This document shows, piece after piece, positions 36,597-45,066 of a stretch of 64,000 nt of DNA (position 1 is its first letter; every line of letters begins with the position of its first letter). The stretch is from CBDCUC01 sp965222485 (GTDB lineage: Bacteria > Pseudomonadota > Alphaproteobacteria > Rhizobiales > Hyphomicrobiaceae), in the NCBI GenBank assembly GCA_965222485.1, contig CBDCUC010000039.1, positions 496,001 through 560,000 on the forward strand, in the 5' to 3' direction. Under the pieces are notes generated by a model that searched no databases, was not told the origin of the DNA, and saw only the letters and a list, made by a program, of their open reading frames with translations. The position numbers and the translations under genes are program-made.

Positions 36597-38171
36597 ATGA
36601 CGACAACGACGCAGGTTGATCCGGATGCGAATGACAGATCTGCCGCGCGCCGCGGTTTGATCTTCGTTGCAGTGGCCGTGCTGGCCTACTCAGTCGTGCA
36701 TGTCGGATTCCGTCTGCTTGCATCCGGCGTGCTTGGCGAAGACGACGTAATCGATAATATTCTCGCGCAAGACTTACGGCCGGGATATGCGGGCTTCCCC
36801 CGTCAGCCGCCGATATATGACTGGGTCTTATGGGCGGTTCAGCAGTTTACGGGTCCCACACTCTCAAGTTTTCTACTGATCAAATACGCTGCCCTCATTG
36901 CCGCTGCCTGCTTCATCTATCTTTCCGCCTATCGCATTCTCAAGGACCGCCTCTATGCCGTCCTGTGCGTCGAATCCCTCGCACTCATCTACCAAATCAG
37001 CTGGCGTTTTCACGAGGGCTTCACGCACGAAGTCGGCGCCATGGTCGCGGTTTGCGCCACACTGTTGGCTTTCTTGCGTGTGGCACAACAGCCCTCAGCA
37101 TTCAATTTCCTGCTTGCCGGTGGTGTCGCCGGTCTGGGTCTGCTGACAGAGCCAATGTATGGCGTCTACCTGGCCGCGCTACTCGTAGCCGCCGCTCTGC
37201 AACCGTCCCTGCGTGCCAGAATTTATGATCTGCGCCTAGGTTTATCCGCAGCGATGGCGCTCATGGTCGCCTCACCGTACCTCTATTGGTTGGCAACTGA
37301 GGCACCCGAAGGCAGCCTCGACTTGCAGCTATTTCCGGACGTGAAACGCATTCTGATCGGCCTCAAGGATGCCTTGCGCGGGCCGATTGCATATCTGTCG
37401 CCGCTCCTTTTCATCGTGCCGCTTCTATTCCCTGGTTCGGCGTCTACAGCATGGCGAGATTTTAGAACGCCGCCGAACACAACAACTACGCCCGATCTTG
37501 AACAGTGGGTGTTGCACACCGGGCTGATTGGTCTTGCGCTCACCGCGGCAGGCGCTTTGTTATTTGGCGTATATGGCCTGGCAATCCACGCATTGATGCC
37601 GCTTTATGTCACGAGCGTCATCTGGCTAATGGGGGTCGCGCGCCGAGCAACCGACGCTCACAGCACTTACGTCGGCCGCTTTACACGAGTAGCGTTGGCG
37701 ATCGCCGTCATTGCCCTTGTTGCGCGACTGGCCAATATGTTCATCCTGGATCCCGTGTGCAAAACATGCCGCTGGGGAATTCCATACGCTGCATTTGCCG
37801 AAGAGATACGTGAGCGCGGTTTCAAATCGGGAACCATCGTAAGCCTCGAGCACGAGCTGGCTGGAAATTTGCGCCAACTGTTCCCAGACACCCCCGTTGT
37901 GACGCGCCGCTATCCGAAATTCACCCCTGAGGCCGCTGACCTTACACGCGGTCAGGTGGTCTATGTATGGGACGACAGCTTTTCAGATGCATACGCTGCA
38001 AAATACCTGAAAGGGATATTGCCCCAGCACCGGGCAACGTCCGAAGCCGAGCGCGTAACGGTACCATGGTCTCATCTTTGGCGGCCGGCAGGGTATCGGA
38101 TGACAAGCTGGCGGATGATGATCGTGGACATGGACCACAGCGGCGAACTCGTCGCTCCGAAAAACCAATGA
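36597..38171 (+). CDS. ArnT/PMT-like membrane glycosyltransferase
   Basis: A 524-residue polytopic protein resembling family GT39/GT83 enzymes, which use polyprenyl-phosphate sugars. The N-terminal GEDDVIDNILAQDLRPGY places the paired acidic residues in the first periplasmic loop as in ArnT, followed by RQPPIYDWVLWAVQQ. About ten hydrophobic segments follow and then a soluble C-terminal region with a CKTC pair. The sugar and acceptor are unknown; lipid A or envelope glycan modification is the usual role. It is 88 bases after the quinone oxidoreductase gene on the same strand. Confidence 0.78.
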   Translation: MTTTTQVDPDANDRSAARRGLIFVAVAVLAYSVVHVGFRLLASGVLGEDDVIDNILAQDLRPGYAGFPRQPPIYDWVLWAVQQFTGPTLSSFLLIKYAALIAAACFIYLSAYRILKDRLYAVLCVESLALIYQISWRFHEGFTHEVGAMVAVCATLLAFLRVAQQPSAFNFLLAGGVAGLGLLTEPMYGVYLAALLVAAALQPSLRARIYDLRLGLSAAMALMVASPYLYWLATEAPEGSLDLQLFPDVKRILIGLKDALRGPIAYLSPLLFIVPLLFPGSASTAWRDFRTPPNTTTTPDLEQWVLHTGLIGLALTAAGALLFGVYGLAIHALMPLYVTSVIWLMGVARRATDAHSTYVGRFTRVALAIAVIALVARLANMFILDPVCKTCRWGIPYAAFAEEIRERGFKSGTIVSLEHELAGNLRQLFPDTPVVTRRYPKFTPEAADLTRGQVVYVWDDSFSDAYAAKYLKGILPQHRATSEAERVTVPWSHLWRPAGYRMTSWRMMIVDMDHSGELVAPKNQ

Positions 38172-38273
38172 TCAAATCGTGATCGCGCGATGCCAAGCGC
38201 TGGGCACCAAAATGTATAAACCGCCAAGATCGCTTTGAGCGCCGTCGAGTGATTGTGCAGGAAGTGATTGATT

Positions 38274-38534
38274 TCAGAATGCGGCCGCAGGTTTCTTGCC
38301 TGTCACGCGCTCCAGCGCCAAGGCGGCCAATACCTGTCCCGCCAGCGTCTTTTTCCTCAAAAGCTTGGCCTCGGCCTCAGCCTCGCTCATGCCAGCTACA
38401 TCGGTGGAACTGAGCGTGGTGTTCTGCAATTCGTTCGTAGATAAGGAGGGCTGACCGGCACACGCGCCGACCGAAAGCGCCACGGCAACAATTGTAAGTG
38501 TTCGACCCAACACGAAAGAATTCACCCCCATCAC
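38274..38534 (-). CDS. Small hypothetical lipoprotein
   Basis: An 86-residue protein with a signal peptide LTIVAVALSVGAC in which VGAC is a good lipobox; the mature part is about 62 residues (AGQPSLSTNELQNTT, then EAEAEAKLLRKKTLAGQVLAA). No domain is recognised. Such short lipoproteins are common near envelope genes in this group. It lies alone, convergent with the glycosyltransferase-like gene. Confidence 0.65.
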   Translation of the reverse strand: MMGVNSFVLGRTLTIVAVALSVGACAGQPSLSTNELQNTTLSSTDVAGMSEAEAEAKLLRKKTLAGQVLAALALERVTGKKPAAAF

Positions 38535-39118
38535 TACGGTGCCCGACCGTCTTGAACGCTCTATTACAGCCTAGGCACACGACGCCCCGAACTCTCATAT
38601 CAAACACAATCCAAGGGGCTCAAGCCACCTGGGCGATAGGGCTGCGCTTTTTCATGGCGCATCGGGACGCAATGGTGGTTCGCTAGAAACAGTGCAGCGC
38701 TGTTGCAATCATCCGGAAGCAGCGATGACAGCGACCGCCTGCGGCAGTGTTGTCCCGCGTGAACCGCCTACGAAATCAAATGATTACAACACCGGCGCAC
38801 AACGACTTTGAATCGTGGTTAGCCAATGGTTTCTGAAAGTGCATACAGGTTATTTATCGTTGTTTGAGTACGGACCGTTTGCATCAATTTGTGACGCTCC
38901 AGCCACACAAATGAAACGCTTTGGCTCCGGGCTGCGTCACGACGTTCGATCGCGGTTTACGAGTTGTCATTACGTCCGCGCGATCCTCAGCGACGGGACT
39001 AAGGGTGCGTTACCCCTAATTATAGTTCTGCTGGAGGCATTTCCGATCCCGACATCGACCGTGTGGTCGCGTTGCCCCCTCCTGAGTTGAAACATACGAC
39101 GCCGATGAAATTGGAGAA
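38535..39118. other. Intergenic region before the Sel1 gene
   Basis: About 580 bases with no supported gene. Around 38998-39026 there is a compact stem-loop: ACTA-AGGGT, loop GCGTT, then ACCC(CT), and TAGT further out. It lies about 95 bases before the Sel1 start and could be a leader structure or terminator of an unseen transcript. Confidence 0.35.
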
Positions 39119-39394
39119 ATGACAATGGCGCGCACCACGCACGCACGATTTGACGCGATAGCAAACGCTGCTCATGGCGGCACGCCCGACGCATTGTTCG
39201 AACTCGGGCTCATGTATTGCGCCGGCCGTGAGGTCGATCTGGATCTCGTACAGGCTCACAAGTGGTTTAATCTTGCAGCCCTGCGCGGTAGCTCTGAAGC
39301 ACGCGCTTACCGCAAGGAAATCACGAGTGAAATGAGCAAGCGAGAAATCGCGGCGGCGCAGCGTATGGCGCGCCAGTGGCTGGCACTCCACTAG
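39119..39394 (+). CDS. Small Sel1-repeat protein
   Basis: A 91-residue protein containing one full Sel1-like (TPR-type) repeat: PDALFELGLMYCAGREVDLDLVQAHKWFNLAALRGSSEARAYR, read as the usual A-x-x-LG-x-xY-x-G and KW-x-x-AA-x-G-x-A pattern. It ends with a basic helix (AAAQRMARQWLALH). Such short proteins are frequent in Bradyrhizobium-like genomes, and their partner is unknown. GGAGAA directly precedes the ATG at 39119. Confidence 0.8.
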   Translation: MTMARTTHARFDAIANAAHGGTPDALFELGLMYCAGREVDLDLVQAHKWFNLAALRGSSEARAYRKEITSEMSKREIAAAQRMARQWLALH

Positions 39395-39493
39395 TTGGCA
39401 CATTGATGCGACGCCAATCAGCGATCTAGGCTGTCCAGGTTGTGGTGCACGCGAAGCGCAATGGCCGTCGGCGCGCGCGGACCAAAACCTGTT

Positions 39494-40132
39494 CTAGCAA
39501 TCCGAGAACAACGAGGTCACGCAGTCCCAGGTTTTCTTGGCGGCGTTGCCGACCGCTCCGCCAGTCTTTTTGATCGTGTCCCCGGCGGACTTGGCCGCCT
39601 TGCCGATCGTCTTGCCCGCTGTTTTTGCCGAGTCCACGACGACCTTCCCCGTGCTTGATACCGCCTCGCCGGCCTTCTTTAATCCCTCCTTTGAGGCTTC
39701 CGCGGTGTCTTCGGCCATCTCCGCTACGGTTTCCGGCTCCTTATTTTTGTTTTCTTGCTGCTCGACCTGCGCTTCCCATTCCTCCTCCGCGCCCAAATCT
39801 TGCGGCTCCTGACCGACATGCTGAGGCGCTTGCGGCAGCACCTCCCCTGCCGGCGGAAACACAGTGACGACGTCGCCGGCACATTCATGATTAGTGCTGC
39901 GGTCGACGCTGCAACTCAGGTGTCCGCCGGACTTCGCAAGTTCCTTGATGCACAAGAGCTGGCCGACCGATTGCGCTGGCGGTTCACCATCTGGGCCGCT
40001 AAGCGGCTGACATCGATAGGTCGCCGGTGGTCCGTCGCACGCAACGCAGAATTGGTCCGCACGTGCCGCCATCCCGCCCAAGGTGAGAGCTCCGATGAGC
40101 CAGGGCAAGTACACCGGTTGCCATAATTTCAT
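39494..40132 (-). CDS. Secreted cysteine-containing protein with LEA-like repeats
   Basis: A 212-residue protein with a signal peptide (LPWLIGALTLGGMAARA, cleaved before DQFC). The first half of the mature chain has many cysteines (CVACDGPPATYRC, LLCIKEL, LSCSVD, ECAGD), suggesting disulfides. A Pro/Glu-rich linker follows, then an alanine/lysine-rich part with repeated units such as SAKTAGKTIGKAAKSAGDTIKKTGGAVG, similar to late-embryogenesis-abundant type repeats. No domain assignment; it may act as an envelope or stress protein. The chain ends WDCVTSLFSDC. Confidence 0.65.
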   Translation of the reverse strand: MKLWQPVYLPWLIGALTLGGMAARADQFCVACDGPPATYRCQPLSGPDGEPPAQSVGQLLCIKELAKSGGHLSCSVDRSTNHECAGDVVTVFPPAGEVLPQAPQHVGQEPQDLGAEEEWEAQVEQQENKNKEPETVAEMAEDTAEASKEGLKKAGEAVSSTGKVVVDSAKTAGKTIGKAAKSAGDTIKKTGGAVGNAAKKTWDCVTSLFSDC

Positions 40133-40320
40133 CGAACGTTCCTCCGTTCGTCCGTTTGCGAGCTTGGCGCGTCGGCCCCAGATCGGTCAGCGTCAAACCA
40201 TTGACAACATGATGGGACGGCATCAATCGGGCGGCTCCGGCATGATTGGCCGGTTCCGGCCGCGTCGCGCGGGCGCTTGCAATCACCATAGCACGCATTT
40301 ATAGGGTGGGCCTATCGAAC

Positions 40321-40413
40321 GGAGACGTGGCCGAGTGGCTGAAGGCGGCGGTTTGCTAAATCGTTATACGCTGTCAAGGCGTATCGAGGGTTCGAATCCC
40401 TCCGTCTCCGCCA
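40321..40413 (+). tRNA. tRNA-Ser (GCT anticodon)
   Basis: A complete 93-base class II tRNA including an encoded CCA end. The acceptor arm pairs GGAGACG with CGTCTCC, the T loop is GGTTCGAATCC, and the anticodon loop TTGCTAA gives GCU, reading serine AGC/AGU codons. The long variable arm (about 20 bases, with TACGC/GCGTA pairing) is as expected for serine. No integrase gene or duplicated 3' end is seen nearby. Confidence 0.97.
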
Positions 40414-40704
40414 GAACGCCTCCACATGTAATTGAAATACAATAATTTCTTGACGCTCTGAGGCTGAGCGTCCCGGGACACGCCATAGTTGCGACCGGCC
40501 AACTGGCAACTAACTTGAGAATACGTCCGCACACGCACGCTGGAGTATTGGCAATCGCCTTGCCTTCAACTGAATTATCTCAGCGCGTCCTGATGGAAGT
40601 CTTGAGGCACGCGACCCTAATTCGTTGACGCGTCGGTATCGGCAGTAAAGCCGCCCACAGGATAATAGGATAAAACCGGCGACTTATGATCCTTCGCCGG
40701 GAGG

Positions 40705-42297
40705 CTACCTCTCGCGCCAATCAACGCGGTATAGGTCGAAACGGCGATCGCGGAGATTACGCACGGTTCCGGCGTTTCGCGCTTCACGCAAATCCGACAG
40801 GTTGAGATCCGCAAACGCAATCGTCTCTGTGTTCGGTGCAGCGTCGGCGGCGATCCCATCCCGGGCAAACGCAAAATCGCAGGGCGTTAGAATACAACTC
40901 TCTGCGTAGTGAATATCCATGTTCTCAACATTCGGGAGATTGCCCACCACACCCGATAGAACGACATAGCATTGATTTTCGATCGCTCTTGCCTGCGAAC
41001 AATATCGCACGCGCAGAAAGCCACGGCGTTCATCGGTGCAGAACGGAACGAAGAGTATCATCGCGCCTTGATCCACAAGGTGACGTGCGATCTCTGGAAA
41101 CTCACTATCGTAGCAGATCATAACACCGACAGGCCCGCAGTCCGTTTCAATCACGTCAGCACGCGCCCCCCCCTTAATGTTCCACCAATACTCTTCGCTT
41201 GGCGTGGGGTGAATTTTTTCGCGTGCGTGCACCGACCCATCACGCAGGAATACGTAACAGACGTTTTTTATCTCTCCGTCCTCATCGACGATGGGCTGCG
41301 TACCCCCGATAATGTTGACATTGTAGCTCACCGCGAAACCGCTCATAAACTCACGAAACCAATCTGAGTATTCTGCGATCCGTTCAATGCCCTCCTTCGG
41401 CTGCAAGGGCTTTGCCTCCAGTGAAAGCAATTGAAGGGTCAGATTTTCTGGGAAAACGGCAAAGTCCGCACGATAGTCGGAAGCAACATCGACGAAATAT
41501 TCAATCTGCCTCCGAAATTCATCCCGTTCGGTGAGGCCCCGCATTTGAAACTGAACGGTTGCCACCCGGACCGTTTGCTGTGGGCTGATTTCCGCCTTGG
41601 GCCGACGAGTCTGTGTTTCTTCGGGCAACCGCGGGTTGCGCCACAACATATGCGTCGCATATCCGAGCGATTGCTGATCGTCCTTGTCGTAAGAGTCCAG
41701 AACACCTATTGGGTCGAACCCATTGGCAAGATGAAAACTGATGGTGGAATCGCGGATCGATCTTGCCTTGACGGCTTCGATGTATTCCATTGGGTTTTTG
41801 TACTGTCTGCGGCGGCGGCGATAGCCAGGCATCCGTCCGCCAAACAAAATTCCTTTGAGGCTCCACTCCTCGCAAAGGTTCTTTCGTGCCTTGTAAAGCC
41901 TTTGTCCAATGCGCAGGCGCCGGAAATCCGGATCAACGATTACCTCCATCCCGTAAAGGTAATCCCCATCCGGATCGTGACGCGAAGCAAATCCATTGCC
42001 CGTTATTTCGCGCCAGGTATGAGGTTTGAGTGCGAGGTTTCCCGACACAATAAATGTTGCGCAATGTCCCACAACCTTGCCGCCATAGTCGGCAACAAAC
42101 TGCCCTTCGGGGAAGTTGTGGATCTGGCCTCTTATCATTCGGGCATCCATCGCTGGGGAGGGCGCATAAACGCGCTTGCCGACCTCTGCGATGGCTGAAG
42201 CATCCTCAAGGCTCGCTCTGCGGATGATAAGCTTGGGCTTTGCGGCTGCGGCGGCTTCTTGCTCAGCCGCGCGCTCATTCAATTTTGAGTCAGGCAT
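40705..42297 (-). CDS. GNAT acetyltransferase / carbon-nitrogen hydrolase fusion
   Basis: A 530-residue two-domain protein. Residues about 20-220 are a GNAT domain with the acetyl-CoA loop region VDPDFRRLRIGQRLYKARK; residues about 240-520 are a nitrilase-superfamily hydrolase with the Glu-Lys-Cys triad in FAVFPENLTL (E), ARKIHP-like HAREKIHPTPSEEYWW (K) and GVMICYDSEFPEIAR (C). The family is known as a fused form in many bacteria, but the substrates are not established; an amide made and cleaved by the two halves is a possibility. A short upstream frame overlaps its start by 8 bases. Confidence 0.88.
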   Translation of the reverse strand: MPDSKLNERAAEQEAAAAAKPKLIIRRASLEDASAIAEVGKRVYAPSPAMDARMIRGQIHNFPEGQFVADYGGKVVGHCATFIVSGNLALKPHTWREITGNGFASRHDPDGDYLYGMEVIVDPDFRRLRIGQRLYKARKNLCEEWSLKGILFGGRMPGYRRRRRQYKNPMEYIEAVKARSIRDSTISFHLANGFDPIGVLDSYDKDDQQSLGYATHMLWRNPRLPEETQTRRPKAEISPQQTVRVATVQFQMRGLTERDEFRRQIEYFVDVASDYRADFAVFPENLTLQLLSLEAKPLQPKEGIERIAEYSDWFREFMSGFAVSYNVNIIGGTQPIVDEDGEIKNVCYVFLRDGSVHAREKIHPTPSEEYWWNIKGGARADVIETDCGPVGVMICYDSEFPEIARHLVDQGAMILFVPFCTDERRGFLRVRYCSQARAIENQCYVVLSGVVGNLPNVENMDIHYAESCILTPCDFAFARDGIAADAAPNTETIAFADLNLSDLREARNAGTVRNLRDRRFDLYRVDWRER

Positions 42298-42511
42298 TTT
42301 GGACGGGTTCCGGAGCAGTGGCCGAATGCGGAGGGGTCCTCCCTAGAGACCTGAGTTCAGATGCGCTGATGGCTTGAGCAACCATTTTGTATCTGATGCG
42401 TGTCCCGACTTTCTCCCGATCCTCTCCCTCAAGCAACTCGGTGGCGTAAGCTTTGTTATCAGTCCGGGTTACGACCTGAAGGATCGCGGCCACTGCATTT
42501 CTCCGGTCCAT
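42290..42511 (-). CDS. Possible small hypothetical protein
   Basis: A 73-codon-scale frame starting at 42511 (MDRRNAVAAILQVVTRTDN) and ending by overlapping the start of the GNAT-nitrilase gene by 8 bases. The overlap suggests translational coupling and is the main reason to list it. No domain or ribosome binding site is visible, and the frame is open further upstream (ATG at 42529 and 42628). It could also be an upstream frame without protein product. Confidence 0.3.
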   Translation of the reverse strand: MDRRNAVAAILQVVTRTDNKAYATELLEGEDREKVGTRIRYKMVAQAISASELRSLGRTPPHSATAPEPVQNA

Positions 42512-42726
42512 TCGAGACCAGGCAACCATAACAGACAGCCACGAAAAAGAAAGGAAAAACATGTAATTAGGAGATGTAAGGGAGGGACAATAGGTGGCTA
42601 CCTGAGTTGGTAGATTATCCGTCTTCACCCAATGTCAGGTCAGTTGGGGATTGACTGACAAATCTATTACTGACAGCTGATACGTAACATATGTATTAGA
42701 CGTTATGCACTGGATGTGAGCGACCC

Positions 42727-42957
42727 ATGAATTCCGATCGCCCTTTGAAACGGACGGAAAAAATCCAATTGATGCTCGACGACGACGAGTTATCAGCAAT
42801 TGATGATTGGCGCTTTGAAAACAGGCTTCCGTCCCGAGCAGCGGCAATTCGCGAACTGATCCGAAGGGGTCTGGTGAAAGACGGGGACTTCAAGACGCCG
42901 CCGACTGACGCGTCCTCAAAGGAATTTAGGGTGACTGATCCCCCCGATGAGGGTTGA
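42727..42957 (+). CDS. Small ribbon-helix-helix (CopG-like) protein
   Basis: A 76-residue protein with the ribbon-helix-helix pattern: the basic strand RTEKIQLMLDDDELSAIDDW, then RFENRLPSRAAAIRELIRRGL as the second helix. It matches a small alphaproteobacterial family with nearly the same N-terminal motif, probably a DNA-binding transcription factor. There is no toxin gene next to it, so an antitoxin role is not supported. The C-terminal third is hydrophilic. Confidence 0.82.
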   Translation: MNSDRPLKRTEKIQLMLDDDELSAIDDWRFENRLPSRAAAIRELIRRGLVKDGDFKTPPTDASSKEFRVTDPPDEG

Positions 42958-43272
42958 GTACAATCGCGTGCGCAGTACTTACTGACCGAAGTAACTACAT
43001 TTTTTTGTTTGGGTGTTGGCCGATTGGTTCAGCTGCGCAATCTATTGGGTCGGGCGGGAATGAAACACGAGCTGTACACCACGATAAGTGCAACGTTCGG
43101 TCCGGGAATGACGATCAACACAGCCGTCGCTACAACGAAAGCGAAATAGAGTTCGACGTTCATAGCGTCGCTCCAGAAAGTGGCCCACACTTGCTACTGA
43201 AGTTACCAAATTTCCAGGCCCTATTCACAAGGGCACCTTCCCCCATATGTCGCTCGTTGGCGCGACACTGAA
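42958..43272. other. Intergenic region, nothing recognised
   Basis: About 315 bases between the ribbon-helix-helix gene and the cyclic-nucleotide-binding acyltransferase gene. I see no credible gene, tRNA or strong hairpin in it. Confidence 0.3.
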
Positions 43273-44340
43273 ATGAACCAAGAGCTGGGCAACGGCCGAA
43301 AGCGAGCTAACACCCGACAAATCAGTGTTATAAGTCAACTCATGACGAACACTAAGGCGACCACCGTTACTGCTGACACTCTTTTGCAATGGTTGCCCGA
43401 CCTTTGCGAGACGATCGCGTTTGCCGCAGGCGATATCTTACGCCAACAGGGTCAGCACTACACCACCATGTATCTTGTCACTTCCGGGCGTGTGGAAGTC
43501 GATCTTGGTGAGGCGGGTGGCGTGCTGGAGCCGCCGGTTGGGCCCTCGGGCCTTGTCATAGGCGAGATCGGTTTCCTGCGAGGGTTGCCGGCAACTGCAA
43601 CGGTGCGGGCAATCACGGACGTCAGGGCATTTGAACTGGATGACAACAAACTATCTGAGTTGGAAGCCAGGGCCCCGGAGGTCGCCGTCGCTTTGCTGCA
43701 ATTTCTCGCCGAGACCATGGAGGAGCGCACTAGCGAGAATATTGCCATTGCCGCGCGTCTCAATGTGCCGACGAATGAGCAGTCGACTCGTGTCTTATTG
43801 TGCCGCAATGATCAGATGCTTTTGGAGGCGCAACGGCTGCGCTATCAGGTCTATTGTGACGAACTAGGCCGGACGTCGCCGCATGCAGATCATGATAAGA
43901 AGATCATTGCAGATGACCTGGATCAGTCTGGTCAGACTTTCATTGCTGTTGCCGATGACAATGTCATTGGCACGTTGCGCGCGAACCGGCCGACAGACGG
44001 ACCCATTGGGATACTCGAAGCGCTCTACAACATGGCCGACTCGGAATTTCACCCTGATAGCACGATCGTCTGCACCAAATTCGTGATCAGAGGCGATAAG
44101 CGTACCAGTCCGGCCGGCATAAAATTGGTGGCGGCTTTCGCGCGCTATGGCGTCCAGCATGCCATTCGTGAATGTTACATTGACTGCATTCCATCGCTGC
44201 GGCCCTACTACATGGCCATTGGCTTTCGCAGCTCAGGCAAGAAATTTTTGCACCGTGAGAATGGCCCGTCTTATCCGATGAAGATCGACCTGGAAAAGTC
44301 CATGCGCCGTATCGAGCGGGTCTTGTTTACGTCCAGTTGA
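43273..44340 (+). CDS. Cyclic-nucleotide-binding domain / acyltransferase fusion
   Basis: A 355-residue fusion. Residues about 35-150 form a cyclic-nucleotide-binding (CRP-type) domain: IAFAAGDILRQQGQHYTTMYLVTSGRVEV, then GEIGFLRGLPATATVRAI as the phosphate-binding cassette. Residues about 175-345 are an acyltransferase of the N-acyl-amino-acid/homoserine-lactone synthase-like GNAT type: EAQRLRYQVYCDELGR, VIGTLRANR, TIVCTKFVIRGDKR and YYMAIGFRSSGKKF. The helix-turn-helix of CRP is absent. Binding of cAMP or cGMP could gate the transferase, as in mycobacterial protein acetyltransferases, but here the transferase half resembles lipid-signal synthases. ATG at 43342 is an alternative start. Confidence 0.8.
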   Translation: MNQELGNGRKRANTRQISVISQLMTNTKATTVTADTLLQWLPDLCETIAFAAGDILRQQGQHYTTMYLVTSGRVEVDLGEAGGVLEPPVGPSGLVIGEIGFLRGLPATATVRAITDVRAFELDDNKLSELEARAPEVAVALLQFLAETMEERTSENIAIAARLNVPTNEQSTRVLLCRNDQMLLEAQRLRYQVYCDELGRTSPHADHDKKIIADDLDQSGQTFIAVADDNVIGTLRANRPTDGPIGILEALYNMADSEFHPDSTIVCTKFVIRGDKRTSPAGIKLVAAFARYGVQHAIRECYIDCIPSLRPYYMAIGFRSSGKKFLHRENGPSYPMKIDLEKSMRRIERVLFTSS

Positions 44341-45066
44341 TAAGCAGCCAGAACGGCGGGAAGGCACGCAGTCGTTAATCAGGAGTTGCAACCAATAAAC
44401 CTTTCCTCGGTCGACTTGGTCCTCACGAGCATAAGCACTCAGCCCGTTCCTGCCCCATAACCTCGAAGCTAAGATAAGATCGATGGCTTCATCCCGCACC
44501 GCCTCACTGCACCACCGGTTCGAAATGCTTCACGACGCGTTGCCATTAGCGCTAGATTAAATCGTTACGGATGTAGTGAACGTGTTTACTGAACGTGGTG
44601 AACGACGCTGCAAAGCAACACATGCGTTAAGAGCTTTGTGAGCTTCGGGTACTTTGACGGTGAGTAATGCCGAAATTGGCCAGCGATTGTAGTAATGAGT
44701 TGCTACAGTAGTGACATTAATTGTGAACCTTGGCAGAAAGCCAAGCGCAATTCGTACTAGAATTGCAGAAAAATTGAATAACGCTCAGGCAGTTCCACTG
44801 CATAGTTGCGGCAAGTATTGGTGTTAGCGCGTCCAATTAAGGCATAATGTGCATTCGCAAAAATGCTCTTGCATATTGACCAACCAGTACCATTTACAAG
44901 CGTTACAAAGGTGTCATAACTCAAACATTGCGTTAGTTGCATTGCTTTTCCTTGACACTCGAGTCAGGCACCAAATATATTCTCCGGTCAACACTTTAGG
45001 CGTTGGCAATGTCTCGTTTTGACGCTCCTTGATGGCTGAAGATAAGTCCGCTCCGATTGGAATCGC
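44341..45066. other. Intergenic region before the sigma-54 activator gene
   Basis: About 725 bases without a supported gene. One hairpin, CTTGGC-AGAAA-GCCAAG at 44729-44745, stands out. Base composition is lower in GC than the flanking genes, a hint that the accessory region begins here. It should hold the promoter of the activator gene, but I cannot place it. Confidence 0.35.

Noticed and set aside
39393..39412. TGGCAC followed by TGCG after the Sel1 gene
   Set aside because: The -24/-12 spacing is off by one and no gene follows on that strand at a suitable distance.
40312..40509. Open frame antisense to tRNA-Ser, with a product containing RRRDSNPRYAL
   Set aside because: This is the well-known spurious translation of the complement of a serine tRNA; the tRNA itself explains the sequence.
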